DNA from: Actinomycetales bacterium
Lineage (GTDB): Bacteria > Actinomycetota > Actinomycetes > Actinomycetales > Cellulomonadaceae
NCBI GenBank assembly: GCA_020444245.1
Contig: JAHLLI010000025.1
Span: 1-64,000, forward strand
Reading direction: 5' to 3'
Length of the DNA: 64,000 nucleotides
Below are positions 18,203 to 27,171 of the stretch, in pieces. The position numbers were made by a program, and so were the translations under genes. How positions within the stretch are numbered: the first letter of the stretch is position 1; each line of letters opens with the position of its first letter. The notes below the pieces were generated by a model. The model was not told the DNA's origin and did not search any database. It saw nothing but the letters and a program-made list of their open reading frames with translations.

Positions 18203-19129
18203 ATGAGCAAGGCCCGCAACACCGATCCCCGGTACTCGAAGCTGACGATCGGGGTGTGCCCTGACCAGTGGGGGGTCTGGTTCCCGGAGGACCCGAAGCA
18301 GATCCCGTGGCGGACCGCGCTCGCCGAGATGGCCGAGGCGGGCTTCTCCGTCATGGAGACGGGGCCGTTCGGCTACTTCCCGAAGGACGCCAAGGAGCTC
18401 AAGTCGGTAATGGACGAGTACGGGTTCACCGTGGTCGCCGGCACCGGGTGGGGCATCCTGCACAAGCCCGAGAAGTGGGCCGAGACGGAGGCGTTCTTCC
18501 GCGAGGTCGCCGAGACCCACGCTGCGGTCGGCGCCGAGTACATCGTGCACCTGCCCCCGATGTTCCGTGACGAGCACACCGGGGCGTTCACCGACGAGCG
18601 CGTGCTCTCCGGGGACAACTGGAAGGCCTACGTGGACAACGCCAACCGCCTCGGCCAGATCCTGCTGGACGAGTACGGCCTGAAGATGGCGCTGCACCCC
18701 CACGGTGACAGCCACATCGAGACCCCGGAGGACATCGACCGGATCTTCGAGGCCACCGACCCGACGTACGTGAACCTGTGCCTGGACACCGGCCACATCG
18801 TCTACGGCGGCGGCGACCCGGTCGAGATGGTCAGGAAGTACCCCGAGCGGATTGCCTACGTGCACATCAAGGCGTTCGACGAGGCGATCACCAAGCAGGC
18901 GCACGACGAGGACTGGCCGTTCGTCAAGGCGGTGGCGGCCGGCGCTTCGGTGCGTCCGCCGGCCGGTGCACCCGACATGCAGGAGCTGGTCGACGCGCTC
19001 GCCGACCTCGACAAGGAGCTGTACGTCATCTGCGAGCAGGACCTGTATCCCTGCGACCCGCGCCTGCCTCTGCCCAACGCCGTGATGACCCGCCAGTACC
19101 TGGCGTCGGTCGGCCTTGGCCTGCTCTGA
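18203..19129 (+). CDS. iolE: Inosose dehydratase-like TIM-barrel protein
   Basis: 308 aa sugar phosphate isomerase/epimerase-fold protein (xylose-isomerase-like TIM barrel). The N-terminal [14 protein letters not shown], the [12 protein letters not shown] strand and the metal-binding [14 protein letters not shown] fit IolE, which dehydrates 2-keto-myo-inositol to the trione intermediate. ATG 18203 has GAAGAAGGA upstream. It starts the iolE-iolG-iolH-dehydrogenase operon. A generic epimerase of the same fold is possible, but the iol context argues for IolE. Confidence 0.85.
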   Translation: MSKARNTDPRYSKLTIGVCPDQWGVWFPEDPKQIPWRTALAEMAEAGFSVMETGPFGYFPKDAKELKSVMDEYGFTVVAGTGWGILHKPEKWAETEAFFREVAETHAAVGAEYIVHLPPMFRDEHTGAFTDERVLSGDNWKAYVDNANRLGQILLDEYGLKMALHPHGDSHIETPEDIDRIFEATDPTYVNLCLDTGHIVYGGGDPVEMVRKYPERIAYVHIKAFDEAITKQAHDEDWPFVKAVAAGASVRPPAGAPDMQELVDALADLDKELYVICEQDLYPCDPRLPLPNAVMTRQYLASVGLGLL

Positions 19130-19157
19130 CCACGATCGAGATCGAGGAGATCCGAGA

Positions 19158-20168
19158 ATGACTGTTCGCATCGGCATCATCGGCCCGGGTGGGATGGGCA
19201 AGGCCCACATCGACCGGATCGTCAACGAGCTCGCCGGTGGCCAGCTGGTCGCAGTGTTCGACGTCGACGCCGGCAACGCCGCCGCGGTGGCCCAGCCGCT
19301 CGGCGCGACGGTGTACGCCACGACCGACGAACTCATCAACGCAGCCGACGTGGACGCCGTGATGATCACCAGTGGCGGCCAGTTCCACGAGGCTGACCTG
19401 ATCAAGGCGATCCAGGCGGGCAAGCCGGTCTTCTGCGAGAAGCCGCTCACCAAGACCGCCGACGCCGCGATCCGGGTGATGGCGGCCGAGCAGGCCGCCG
19501 GCCGGAGGCTGGTCACGGTCGGCTTCATGCGGCGCTTCGACCGGTCCTACAACGAGATGAAGTCGATCCTCGACGCGCGCGAGCTCGGCGAGGCCATCTT
19601 GGTCCACAACCGGCACCGCAACCCGACCGTGCCGGAGTCCTACACCGCCGACATGGCGATCAACGACACGGCGATCCACGAGATCGACACCATGCGGTGG
19701 CTGCTCGGCGAGGAGATCGTCAAGGTGCGGGTGGACAAGCCGAAGAAGACCACCAACCGGTTCCCGCACCTGCAGGACCCGCTCGTTGTCGTGATGCAGA
19801 CCGCGTCGGGCGTGCTCATCGACGACGAGGTGTTCGTCAACATCCAGTACGCGTACGACATCCAGTGCGAGCTGGTGCTCGAGTCCGGCACGGTCGCCCT
19901 GTCCGACCAGAACGTCATCAACCGGCGCGACGCCCAGGGTGCCCGCAACCGGATGACGATGGACCACAACCAGCGGTTCCACCTGGCGTTCAACCAGGAG
20001 CTGCAGCAGTGGATCAACGCCGTCGCCAAGGGTGAGCACACGGGCTCTACCTCGTGGGACGGCTATGCCGCGGCCGTCGTCTGCGACGCAGGAGTCGCCT
20101 CTCTCGAGAGCGACGGCGAGGGCTGGGTCGAGGTCGAGCTCATGGCCAAGCCCGCGCTGTACGCCTGA
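19158..20168 (+). CDS. iolG: myo-Inositol 2-dehydrogenase (4 of 5 Gfo/Idh/MocA proteins)
   Basis: 336 aa and the closest of the five to characterised IolG. Segments shared with Bacillus IolG include [11 protein letters not shown] (Lys about 95), [23 protein letters not shown] and the catalytic D170...H174 in NDTAIHEID. It oxidises myo-inositol to 2-keto-myo-inositol, feeding IolE. GAGGAGATCC precedes ATG 19158. It is followed by a strong hairpin before iolH. Confidence 0.94.
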   Translation: MTVRIGIIGPGGMGKAHIDRIVNELAGGQLVAVFDVDAGNAAAVAQPLGATVYATTDELINAADVDAVMITSGGQFHEADLIKAIQAGKPVFCEKPLTKTADAAIRVMAAEQAAGRRLVTVGFMRRFDRSYNEMKSILDARELGEAILVHNRHRNPTVPESYTADMAINDTAIHEIDTMRWLLGEEIVKVRVDKPKKTTNRFPHLQDPLVVVMQTASGVLIDDEVFVNIQYAYDIQCELVLESGTVALSDQNVINRRDAQGARNRMTMDHNQRFHLAFNQELQQWINAVAKGEHTGSTSWDGYAAAVVCDAGVASLESDGEGWVEVELMAKPALYA

Positions 20169-20175
20169 GGTCCAC

Positions 20176-20206
20176 GGGCCGGTGCCCCGCCGCGGGGCAC
20201 CGGCCC
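20176..20206 (+). terminator. Hairpin between iolG and iolH
   Basis: Perfect 13-bp arms (GGGCCGGTGCCCC at 20176-20188 and its complement at 20194-20206) with a 5-base loop, 8 bases after the iolG stop. No promoter is obvious after it, so it may attenuate or stabilise rather than fully terminate. Confidence 0.65.
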
Positions 20207-20249
20207 CGCCCATCTGTCCGAAGCTCGACGCAGTCACGAAGGAGCCCCG

Positions 20250-21116
20250 ATGGTCGACCTGGCTCTCGACCCGAACATGTACTACCCCGCGATGTCGGTC
20301 GCGCAGACGCTCCACAAGGCGGCGGAGCTCGGCTACCGGTTCATCGAGATGTCGCCGAACACCGAGGTGCACTTCTGGAAGCAGTACCCGAAAGCGGACA
20401 AGGAGCGGATCGCCGAGCTGAACAAGGCCCAGGCCGAGTCCGGCGTGAAGATCCGCACGCTCAACCCCGTCTACAACTGGTCATCGACCGACGAGACCGA
20501 GCGGGTCGCGCAGGTCGGGGCCTTCCGACGGCTGCTGGAGATCGCCGACGCGCTGGACGTGCGGCAGATCGCGAGCGAGTTCTCCGGTGACCCGAACACC
20601 CCGGTGGAGTGCGAGTACCAGTGGTACAAGTCCATCGAGGAGCTCACCCCGCATTTCGAGAGGTACGGCATCCGCCTGACCATGGAGCCGCATCCCTACG
20701 ACTTCGTCGAGCGGCACGACGCGGCGTACGCGACGGTGCGCGGCGCCGACAAGGACTGGATCGGGTACGAGTACTGCTGCCCGCACACCTTCCACCTGGA
20801 CGACGGCGTCGGTGACGTCCGCCGCATGATCACCTCTGCGGCGCCGAAGCTGTGGGAGGTGCACGTGGCCAACACCTTCAACCACCGCGCCAACGACGGC
20901 AACCGCTACATCGTCAACCCACCCGGTGTGGACGCCCGGGTGCACCAGCACAACGAGATCGGCCTGGGCGACGTGCCGTTCTACGAGGTGTTCGCCACCC
21001 TGCGCGACATCGCCTTCGACGGGGTCGTCTCGGTGTGCGTGTTCGGCTGGCACGAACGGGCCGACGAGATCCATCTCGCGATGCGCGAACGCATCGAGGC
21101 CGAGCTCGGCGCCTGA
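20250..21116 (+). CDS. iolH: IolH-like sugar phosphate isomerase/epimerase
   Basis: 288 aa TIM-barrel protein matching IolH: DPNMYYPAMS at the N-terminus, TMEPHPYDFVE, HVANTFNHRA and the diagnostic NPPGVDARVHQHNEIG, followed by FDGVVSVCVFGW. IolH has no firmly assigned step; it is a conserved accessory protein of iol clusters and may handle an epimer or a side product. GAAGGAG precedes ATG 20250. Confidence 0.92.
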   Translation: MVDLALDPNMYYPAMSVAQTLHKAAELGYRFIEMSPNTEVHFWKQYPKADKERIAELNKAQAESGVKIRTLNPVYNWSSTDETERVAQVGAFRRLLEIADALDVRQIASEFSGDPNTPVECEYQWYKSIEELTPHFERYGIRLTMEPHPYDFVERHDAAYATVRGADKDWIGYEYCCPHTFHLDDGVGDVRRMITSAAPKLWEVHVANTFNHRANDGNRYIVNPPGVDARVHQHNEIGLGDVPFYEVFATLRDIAFDGVVSVCVFGWHERADEIHLAMRERIEAELGA

Positions 21117-21175
21117 CGACACCCATCCGCGGTCGCGTCCCGCGCCCGTGCCACTCCCGAGAGGACACCACAGCC

Positions 21176-22162
21176 ATGCTCAGGTTCGCGATCATCGGTG
21201 CCGGCCGGATCGGCGGCGTGCACGCGCGTGCCATCGCCGCGCACCCTCAGGCCGAGCTCGCGCTGGTCGCCGACCCGGTCGGGGACGCCGCGGCGCGGCT
21301 CGCCGCCGGGTACGGCGCCGCCTCGACGACCGACGTCGACGCGGTGTTCGTCTCCGACGTCGACGCGGTGGTGGTCGGGTCGCCGACCCCGTTCCACGTC
21401 GACCAGATCGTCGCGGCCGTCGACGCCGGCAAGGCGGTACTCGCGGAGAAGCCGGTCGACCTGGACCTCGCGCGTGCCGACGAGTGCGTCGCGGCGGTAG
21501 GCGACCGGGCCGATCGCGTGATGCTCGGCTTCAACCGGCGGTTCGACCCGGGCTTCGCGGAGATGAAGTCGCGGATCCTGGCCGGTGAGATCGGTGGCGT
21601 CGAGCAGCTCACCATCATCAGCCGCGACCCGTCCGCGCCCCCGGCCGCCTACCTCACGGGCTCTGGCGGCATCTTCCGTGACATGACGATCCACGACCTC
21701 GACATGGCCCGCTTCCTGCTCGGCGACATCACCGAGGTGATCGCAGTCGGCCAGAACTTCGCCGACGACATCAAGGAGATCGGCGACTACGACGGCGCGG
21801 TGCTGACGCTGCGTGGCGCGAACGGCGGCGTGGCCACGATCATCAACTCGAGGCACTGCGCCACCGGGTACGACCAGCGCGTCGAGGCCTTCGGTCCGAC
21901 GGGCTCGCTGCGGGCGGAGAACCACACCGCCACCAGGGTGCAGTACTTCGGCGCCGACGTCTCCGGCGCGTCAGGTCCATACCTGGACTTCTTCCTGCAG
22001 CGCTACACCGAAGCGTATGCGGCCGAGATCGACCACTTCGTCACCGCCGTCGAGGCAGGTGTCGCGCCGTCGCCTTCGCTGGCGGATGGTCGCGAGGCGC
22101 TCGTTCTCGCCGACGCGGCCACCCGCAGTGCAGCCAAGGGCGGGGCGCCGGTCTCCGTCTGA
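21176..22162 (+). CDS. Gfo/Idh/MocA-family inositol dehydrogenase (5 of 5)
   Basis: 328 aa. Rossmann motif AIIGAGRIGGVHA, catalytic lysine in AEKPVDLD, and MTIHDLDMARFLLGD with the His/Asp pair; NSRHCATGYDQR is typical of inositol 2-dehydrogenases that also accept scyllo- or D-chiro-inositol. It ends the plus-strand iolE operon. GAGAGGAC lies upstream of ATG 21176. It is very like the dehydrogenase at 15660-16655 in length and motifs. Confidence 0.9.
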   Translation: MLRFAIIGAGRIGGVHARAIAAHPQAELALVADPVGDAAARLAAGYGAASTTDVDAVFVSDVDAVVVGSPTPFHVDQIVAAVDAGKAVLAEKPVDLDLARADECVAAVGDRADRVMLGFNRRFDPGFAEMKSRILAGEIGGVEQLTIISRDPSAPPAAYLTGSGGIFRDMTIHDLDMARFLLGDITEVIAVGQNFADDIKEIGDYDGAVLTLRGANGGVATIINSRHCATGYDQRVEAFGPTGSLRAENHTATRVQYFGADVSGASGPYLDFFLQRYTEAYAAEIDHFVTAVEAGVAPSPSLADGREALVLADAATRSAAKGGAPVSV

Positions 22163-22172
22163 CCCCGGCAGC

Positions 22173-22188
22173 GGCGTGGGGCCACGCC
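22173..22188 (+). terminator. Short hairpin after the iol operon
   Basis: GGCGTGGGGCCACGCC folds into 7-bp arms about 10 bases after the last dehydrogenase stop. It is a weak terminator candidate. Confidence 0.4.
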
Positions 22189-22204
22189 TCAGACACCGCA
22201 CGGT

Positions 22205-22610
22205 TGCCTGTCGCAGCGGCTCCGCGGGCGGCGGGCAGGGGCACGCCGGTGATCGCGGCCAGGGCCGCGGTGTCGAGGTGCTCGTCGATCGCGTCGACGA
22301 GGCGGTCCAGCATCAGCTCTCGACGCGCGGCGAACCCTGGCACGCCGGCCTCGGTCCGCCAGCGCACCCCCGCCAAGCACCGCTGCGCCCAGGCCCCGGC
22401 TGCGCATCCATGCCAGGTCGGCCACCGTCGCGCGGGTCCCGGGCAGCACTACCAGGTCCGCCCGGGCTACCGCGTCAGTGTCGGCGGTGACCCACACGTC
22501 GACACCCGGCTCGGCCGCCACGGCGTCCACGCCGGTCGCGTTGGACACCCTCGGGAAACGCACCACGGCGACCGAGAGCGTGGCGCCGCCGGCCGCCCGG
22601 AGACCCCGGG
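22205..22610 (-). pseudogene. cobQ: Remnant of cobyric acid synthase
   Basis: On the minus strand, one frame gives [19 protein letters not shown] and then [20 protein letters not shown], which match the middle of CobQ (start of its glutaminase-like domain). Immediately after GLGAAVL the homology continues in another frame with [20 protein letters not shown], the CobQ C-terminus. About 150 residues in between are missing, together with the whole N-terminal half. No other cobalamin gene is nearby. This is a decayed fragment, perhaps left by an earlier insertion or deletion at this att-proximal spot. Confidence 0.75.
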
Positions 22611-22642
22611 TCCGCGCCGGCGCCCGACCATTTGAAGGATCG

Positions 22643-22861
22643 CTGGCGGGGCGGGTCGGCGACCGGTCGCCCGGCGACCTGGTTGACGTGCTCTCGCGGT
22701 GGGCGGACTCGGGTGGCCATTGGCGGATCCTCGAGGAGGCCGATCACTGGCTCACGGTCGGGCTGTACAGCTGCGACGGCGGCGAGGAGATGACCCGCGT
22801 CACCGGAGCGCGCACCGCCGTGCTCACGGCATACCTCATGGGCAGGACCGAGAGCTGCTGA
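22643..22861 (+). CDS. Small conserved actinobacterial protein, start uncertain
   Basis: The C-terminal 60 residues ([44 protein letters not shown]) resemble a family of small uncharacterised actinobacterial proteins with the layout RW..SGG.WRVL...CDGGEE...L.GRTSS. The frame is open from 22478, but the upstream part is low-complexity and overlaps the cobQ remnant. No ATG or GTG is well placed. CTG 22643 with GAAGGA upstream is a guess, so the true N-terminus may be lost. Function unknown. Confidence 0.5.
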   Translation: MAGRVGDRSPGDLVDVLSRWADSGGHWRILEEADHWLTVGLYSCDGGEEMTRVTGARTAVLTAYLMGRTESC

Positions 22862-23027
22862 GCCGTCGCGACCCACCCCTCCTTGCCGTTGGTATGCGGT
22901 TGGTATGCAGACGCGGGTGGACCCGGGCGGACCGCAGTGGATCAGTCTGGAACCGGACGAGGCGCTGACCTGCGACGACGCCGGTATCGACGCTGGTCAG
23001 CGGGTTGGGATCGGGCGACGACCACGT

Positions 23028-23070
23028 CTCATAACCCAGAGGTCGCAGGTTCAAATCCTGCCCCCGCTAC
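23028..23070 (+). repeat. Left island attachment repeat (3' half of initiator tRNA-Met)
   Basis: 43 bases, identical to 50189-50231. The sequence begins CTCATAACCCAGAGGTCGCA and continues through the T-arm (GCAGG-TTCAAAT-CCTGC) to the acceptor strand CCCCGCT and A. The CAT anticodon with the CCC stem marks it as initiator tRNA-Met. The 5' half of a tRNA is not present upstream, so this is an att fragment, not a gene. Confidence 0.85.
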
Positions 23071-23075
23071 TTGTG
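23058..23075 (+). repeat. Direct repeat flanking the IS481-family element (left)
   Basis: CTGCCCCCGCTACTTGTG occurs here and at 24363-24380, exactly flanking the IS. It begins inside the att repeat and runs 5 bases past it. Eighteen bases is long for an IS481-family target duplication. Confidence 0.65.
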
Positions 23076-24362
23076 TGATCTCTCAGGAGATCGGAAACGG
23101 GTCGAACCTATGGGTTCGGCCCGTTTCGTCGTCTCTGGGGTTGGTAGTCGCGGGTGGGGTCCAGGGTGAGGTCGCGTAGGAGCTCGCCGGTGGCGGCGTG
23201 GATCACACGGATGTGTAGGTCTTGGATGAGCATGATCACGTGGGTTCGGGCGTGGGTTCGGCCGATGCCGATGTGGTGCAGGCGCCCGGCGTGGCGCAGG
23301 GTGATGACGCCGGAGTCGTCGATGCGGTCGTGGCGGATGCGGTCATGGGTCGCGGGGTCGCGCGAGGGTGCGGGCATGGCCTTGGGGCGGGTGGTGTAGG
23401 TGGTCGCGGGGGTCGCTCGGTGGGGCAGGGACCGGTGGGGTCGGTGGTGGTTGTAGAGGTCGACGAAGGTGTCGAGCTGGGCTTGCAGGTCGCTGGTCGT
23501 GGCGGGGCGGTCCGGGCGTGCGGCCAGCCACTTCTTCATCGTCTGCTGGAAGCGTTCGACCTTGCCGCAGGTGGTCGGGTGATTGGGCCGGGAGTTCTTC
23601 TGGGTCACGCCCAGGCGGGCGAGCTCGGTCTCTAGAGCGTTGCGTCCGCCGCGCCCGCCGGCCAGGCGGGTGGTGAAGACCATGCCGTTGTCGGTCAGGG
23701 TCGAGGCCGGGATGCCGTGCTGGGCTGCGGCGTAGCGGAATGCGGCGAGCACGCTCGGGCCGGTGACCCGGGGGTGGGCGGTGACCGACAGGGCGTAGCG
23801 GGAGTGATCATCGAGCCAGGTCAGGACCTCGCAGTCGGTGCCGTCGGCGAGTCGGACGTGGGTGAAGTCGGACTGCCAGGTCTGGTTGGGCAGATCGGCC
23901 TCGAAGCGGATGTAGGACGAGCGGGGTCGCTTCTTGGGGGCCGGGGTGACCAGGCCGTGGCGGGTCAGGTAGCGGCTGATCGTGGACAGCGAGACGAGCG
24001 TGTCGTGGTGGTGGGCAAGGTGCCAGGCGATCGTGTCCGGGCCGGCGTCCAGACCCTGGTCGGTCAGCTCCTTGCGCAGCCGCACGATCAGCTCCACGCT
24101 CGCCGCCGACAGGGCCCCGGGGGAGGTCTTCGGACGTCTGGAACGCGGCTCGAACGCAGCCTCGCCCTCGGCGCGGTAGCGCGCGACGAGCTTGCTCACC
24201 CAGCCTTTGGACACTCCGTACTCGCGGGCGACCTCACCCTGCGAACGACCCTCGAAGACCACCGCCGTGACGACCAACCTGACCTTGGACACGGCCCAGG
24301 CTCCCGCCCCGACCGTTTCCTATGTCCCGAGAGATCCGTTTCCCATGTCCTGACGCAGGACA
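23076..24362 (-). mobile_element. IS481-family insertion sequence
   Basis: 1287 bp with one transposase gene. The terminal inverted repeats are TGATCTCTCAGGAGATCGGA at the left, and at the right (minus strand) TGTCCTGCGTCAGGACATGG. They share TCAGGA-AT-GGAAACGG, with a 2-base offset before it. Both ends start with TG. The element sits inside the left attachment region and is flanked by an 18-bp direct repeat. Confidence 0.8.
23108..24292 (-). CDS. IS481-family transposase
   Basis: 394 aa DDE transposase. The N-terminal helix-turn-helix includes SQGEVAREYGVSKGWVSKLV; the catalytic triad is visible as D in WQSDFTHV, D in TLTDNGMVF and E in CGKVERFQ. The integrase core ends with YNHHRPHRSLPH. 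GTG start at 24292. It appears intact and fills its IS almost end to end. Confidence 0.9.
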   Translation of the reverse strand: MSKVRLVVTAVVFEGRSQGEVAREYGVSKGWVSKLVARYRAEGEAAFEPRSRRPKTSPGALSAASVELIVRLRKELTDQGLDAGPDTIAWHLAHHHDTLVSLSTISRYLTRHGLVTPAPKKRPRSSYIRFEADLPNQTWQSDFTHVRLADGTDCEVLTWLDDHSRYALSVTAHPRVTGPSVLAAFRYAAAQHGIPASTLTDNGMVFTTRLAGGRGGRNALETELARLGVTQKNSRPNHPTTCGKVERFQQTMKKWLAARPDRPATTSDLQAQLDTFVDLYNHHRPHRSLPHRATPATTYTTRPKAMPAPSRDPATHDRIRHDRIDDSGVITLRHAGRLHHIGIGRTHARTHVIMLIQDLHIRVIHAATGELLRDLTLDPTRDYQPQRRRNGPNP

Positions 24363-24380
24363 CTGCCCCCGCTACTTGTG
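24363..24380 (+). repeat. Direct repeat flanking the IS481-family element (right)
   Basis: Second copy of the 18-base CTGCCCCCGCTACTTGTG. Removing the IS and one copy restores an uninterrupted junction between the att repeat and the island. Confidence 0.65.
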
Positions 24381-24737
24381 AAGTATGAGTCGCCCTGGGT
24401 TTGATGGAGGCTCGGGCTATGGGATTGCGACCAGGGTTTGGTCGCTCCCGTGGGTAGCGTAGAACGTGGTTTCGAACTCGGTGGGTGGGACGTCGCCGAG
24501 GTAGCCGTGCAGGCGCGTGGTGTTGTGCCAGTGGACCCAGCCGAGGGTGGCGAGCTCGACGTCCTCGACGCTCTTCCAGGGTCCGGTGCGGGCGGGGCCG
24601 CGGATCAGCTCGGCCTTGTAGTAGCCGTTGACGGTCTCGGCCAGGGCGTTGTCGTAGCTGTCGGCGACGGTCCCGATCGAGGGGGTCGCGCCGATCTCGG
24701 CGAGGCGTTCGCCGTAGCGCAGCGAGGTGAACTGACC

Positions 24738-26185
24738 GGATTCAACTGGTCGATGCAACACCGACTTGTTGGACTAACAGTAGGTGCTCGTCGAGGGCTT
24801 CGGCGGGGGTGCGCCAGCCGAGGGTCTTGCGTGGTCTGGCGTTCAGGGCGTGGGCGACGGCTTCGAGTTCCTCGGCGGACCAGCGGGACAGGTCGGTGCC
24901 CTTGGGGAAGTACTGGCGCAGCAGCCCGTTGGTGTTCTCGTTCGTGCCGCGCTGCCATGGCGACTGGGGGTCGGCGAAGAACACCGGGATGCCGGTGGCG
25001 ACCTTGAACTGGGCGTGCGCGGACATCTCCTTGCCACGGTCCCAGGTCAGCGACCTGGTCAGCTGTGCAGGCAGTGTCGCCATCGTCGCGGCCAGGGCCT
25101 TGCTCATAGTGAGCGCGCCGTAGCCGGCCAGCGCGGGGCCGTTCTTAGGCGTCTCCTTGTGCCGGTAGCCCTCCTCGCGTGGCAGGTGCACCAGCATCGT
25201 GAACCTCGTTGTGCGCTCCACGACCGTGCCGATTGCTGACCGCTCCAGGCCGATCAGCAAATCGCCTTCCCAGTGCCCGGGGACAGCGCGGTCGGCAACC
25301 TCGGCCGGGCGTTCGCTGATCAGCGTCTCGGGCGTGACGTGCGCCCAGGTCTTGCGTCGTGACCGCTCCCGCGGCGCGCGAAGCGCGCGCCCGGTGCGCA
25401 GGCACCAGACCAGCTCGCGCTTGAGCGCGCCGCGGCCTTGGATGTAGAGGGCCTGGTAGATCGCCTCGTGGCTGATCCGCATGGACTCATCCTCGGGGAA
25501 GTCCAGCCTGATCCGGTTCGCGATCTGCTCCGGACTCCACGCCTGAACCCAGGCCCGGTCCTTGCGGTGAGGCTTGTTGTTGCCGGTGAACCGCGGCGGG
25601 GCCGGCCCTTCGACCGTGGTGCCGTCGGGCCGGCAGACCTGCCCCGACAGCCGCTCCTGGACGTAGGCGTGCAGTCGGGGGTCGGCGACCAGCTTGGCGG
25701 TCTTGGGTCGGCGCGCGGCGAGGTCGGCCTTCCACTGGGCGACCGACGCCCGGTAGTCGAGCGTGCCGCCCCGGGTCGCGGCGTTGCGGCGCAGCTCGCG
25801 AGAGATCGTCCCCGGGTCGCGCCCGACGGCCCGGGCGATCTCACGAACGCCCTTGGCCTGGGCCTTGAGCAGGGCGATCTCCTCGCGCTCAGCGAAAGAC
25901 AGGTAGCGGCCCGAGGGGCTCGCCTTGAGGTCGAACGGCGGCATACCGCCACCGTTGTGGAACCACCGCTGGCCGACCGGCGGCGACACGCCGATCACGG
26001 CCGCGGCCTCGATGGGCAACAACCCCTTGGCGATCTCGACCCAGAACGCGGCCTCGACCTGACGCTGGAACTTCGGGTGACCCGGCGACCTCAGCTTCGG
26101 GCGAACCGCCCGATCCGCTGCTTGCTGGCGACGAACCATCGAACACCTCCGAGACCTCGGGGTGTTGCGACGACCGATTGAATCC
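24738..26185 (-). mobile_element. IS30-family insertion sequence inserted in IS3 orfB
   Basis: 1448 bp bounded by 25-bp imperfect inverted repeats (24738-24762 on plus, starting GGATTCAACTGGTCGATGCA; 26161-26185 on minus, starting GGATTCAATCGGTCGTCGCA), matching at 21 of 25 positions. The transposase gene occupies most of it. It interrupts the IS3-family orfB exactly after its HSDAGSQ codons, so it arrived later. Confidence 0.85.
24742..26139 (-). CDS. IS30-family transposase
   Basis: 465 aa. N-terminal helix-turn-helix regions (YLSFAEREEIALLKAQ, VREIARAVGRDPGTISREL) precede a DDE core with GHWEGDLLIG (first Asp), LTWDRGKEMSAH (second Asp) and SPWQRGTNENTNGLLRQYFP (Glu), all diagnostic of IS30. 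The frame is open end to end and the protein appears intact. It may still be active, and its insertion has inactivated the IS3 element. Confidence 0.92.
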   Translation of the reverse strand: MVRRQQAADRAVRPKLRSPGHPKFQRQVEAAFWVEIAKGLLPIEAAAVIGVSPPVGQRWFHNGGGMPPFDLKASPSGRYLSFAEREEIALLKAQAKGVREIARAVGRDPGTISRELRRNAATRGGTLDYRASVAQWKADLAARRPKTAKLVADPRLHAYVQERLSGQVCRPDGTTVEGPAPPRFTGNNKPHRKDRAWVQAWSPEQIANRIRLDFPEDESMRISHEAIYQALYIQGRGALKRELVWCLRTGRALRAPRERSRRKTWAHVTPETLISERPAEVADRAVPGHWEGDLLIGLERSAIGTVVERTTRFTMLVHLPREEGYRHKETPKNGPALAGYGALTMSKALAATMATLPAQLTRSLTWDRGKEMSAHAQFKVATGIPVFFADPQSPWQRGTNENTNGLLRQYFPKGTDLSRWSAEELEAVAHALNARPRKTLGWRTPAEALDEHLLLVQQVGVASTS

Positions 26186-26775
26186 GCCCTGGCTGCCTGC
26201 GTCGCTGTGACACCGCAGCCCGGTGATCTTCGTGCCGCGGGACCAGCGGGCCATCTCGATCGCGTCGAGGACCATCTCGGTGCGCATGTGCGCAGCGACC
26301 CGCCAGCCCACGATCATCCGGGAGTAGACGTCGGTGATGAAGCAGACGTAGGCGACCCCGGCCCAGGTCGGCACGTAGGTCAGGTCGGTGACCCACAGCT
26401 GGTTCGGGCCGGTGGCGGTGAAGTCGCGGCCCACCAGGTCTGGGTGACGGGCCGCGGTCGGGTCGGCCTTGGTGGTGCGGACCCGCTTGGTGCGTCGGGC
26501 CCCTTCGATGCCCTCGGCGCGCATCAGCCGGGCGACCTGGTCCCGGCCCACCTCCCAGCCGGCCCGGACCGCGGCCTTCCAGAGCTTGCGGGCCCCGTAG
26601 ACGCGGTAGTTGTCCTCCCAGAGCTGGCGCAGCACCGGTCGCAGCACGCCGTCGCGCACCTCCCGGGCCGAGGGTGGTCGGGCCTTGGCCGCGTAGTACG
26701 TGCTCGGCGCCACCTGCAGCACGCTGCAGATGGGCTCGACGCCGAGCTCGTCGCGGTTCGCGTCGATGAACGCGA

Positions 26776-27120
26776 CTACTTCTTGTGTTGGCGGTCGAGC
26801 TCCGCCCCGAAGAAACTCGCGGCCCGCTTGAGGATCTCGTTGGCCCGGCGCAGCTCGCGGTTCTCCTGCTCCAGCTCGCGCATCCGGGCGTTCTCGCTCG
26901 AGGTCACCCCCGGCGCGCGTCCGTCGTCGATGTCGGCCTGACGCACCCACAACCGCACCGACTCCGTCCCGTAGCCCAGTTGGGTCGCGACCCGCTGGAC
27001 CGTCCCGTGCTCGCTGCCGAGCTCGGCCCGCAACGCGCGCACCATCCGCACCGCCGCGGCCTTCTCCTCCTCGGAGTACCGACGCGTGGTCGGCTTCCCC
27101 TTCGACACCTCACGTGGCAT
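26776..27120 (-). CDS. IS3-family transposase orfA
   Basis: 114 aa DNA-binding protein of an IS3-family element. A helix-turn-helix lies in YSEEEKAAAVRMVRAL and TVQRVATQLGYGTESVRLWV, and a leucine-zipper-like helix is at MRELEQENRELRRANEIL. ATG 27120 was preferred over the frame-opening ATG at 27159 because the latter is close to the IS terminus. The orfB frame begins upstream of its stop, consistent with programmed frameshifting. Confidence 0.85.
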   Translation of the reverse strand: MPREVSKGKPTTRRYSEEEKAAAVRMVRALRAELGSEHGTVQRVATQLGYGTESVRLWVRQADIDDGRAPGVTSSENARMRELEQENRELRRANEILKRAASFFGAELDRQHKK

Positions 27121-27171
27121 GACTCCATCCTCGTTTCCAAGGTCAGGAACCTCCAACATCCCCAGGGCGAC

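Larger units (their letters stand above)
24417..26810 (-). pseudogene. IS3-family transposase orfB, split by the IS30-family insertion
   Basis: The 5' part (about 26186-26810) encodes EVVAFIDANRDELGVEPICS, YRVYGARKLWKA and the first catalytic Asp in LWVTDLTYVPTWAG, stopping at LRCHSDAGSQ. The 3' part (24417-24737) resumes with FTSLRYGERLAEIG, DSYDNALAE and the last catalytic Glu, then WVHWHNTTRLHGYLG. The sequence between them is the IS30-family element. orfB would be read in a frame shifted relative to orfA, as in other IS3 elements. Confidence 0.85.

Noticed and set aside
22886-22907. Tandem GTTGGTATGC repeats, with a similar GGTATGCAGA near 50308
   Set aside because: Two short copies and one distant match are not enough to call integrase arm sites, although the proximity to both att repeats is noted.
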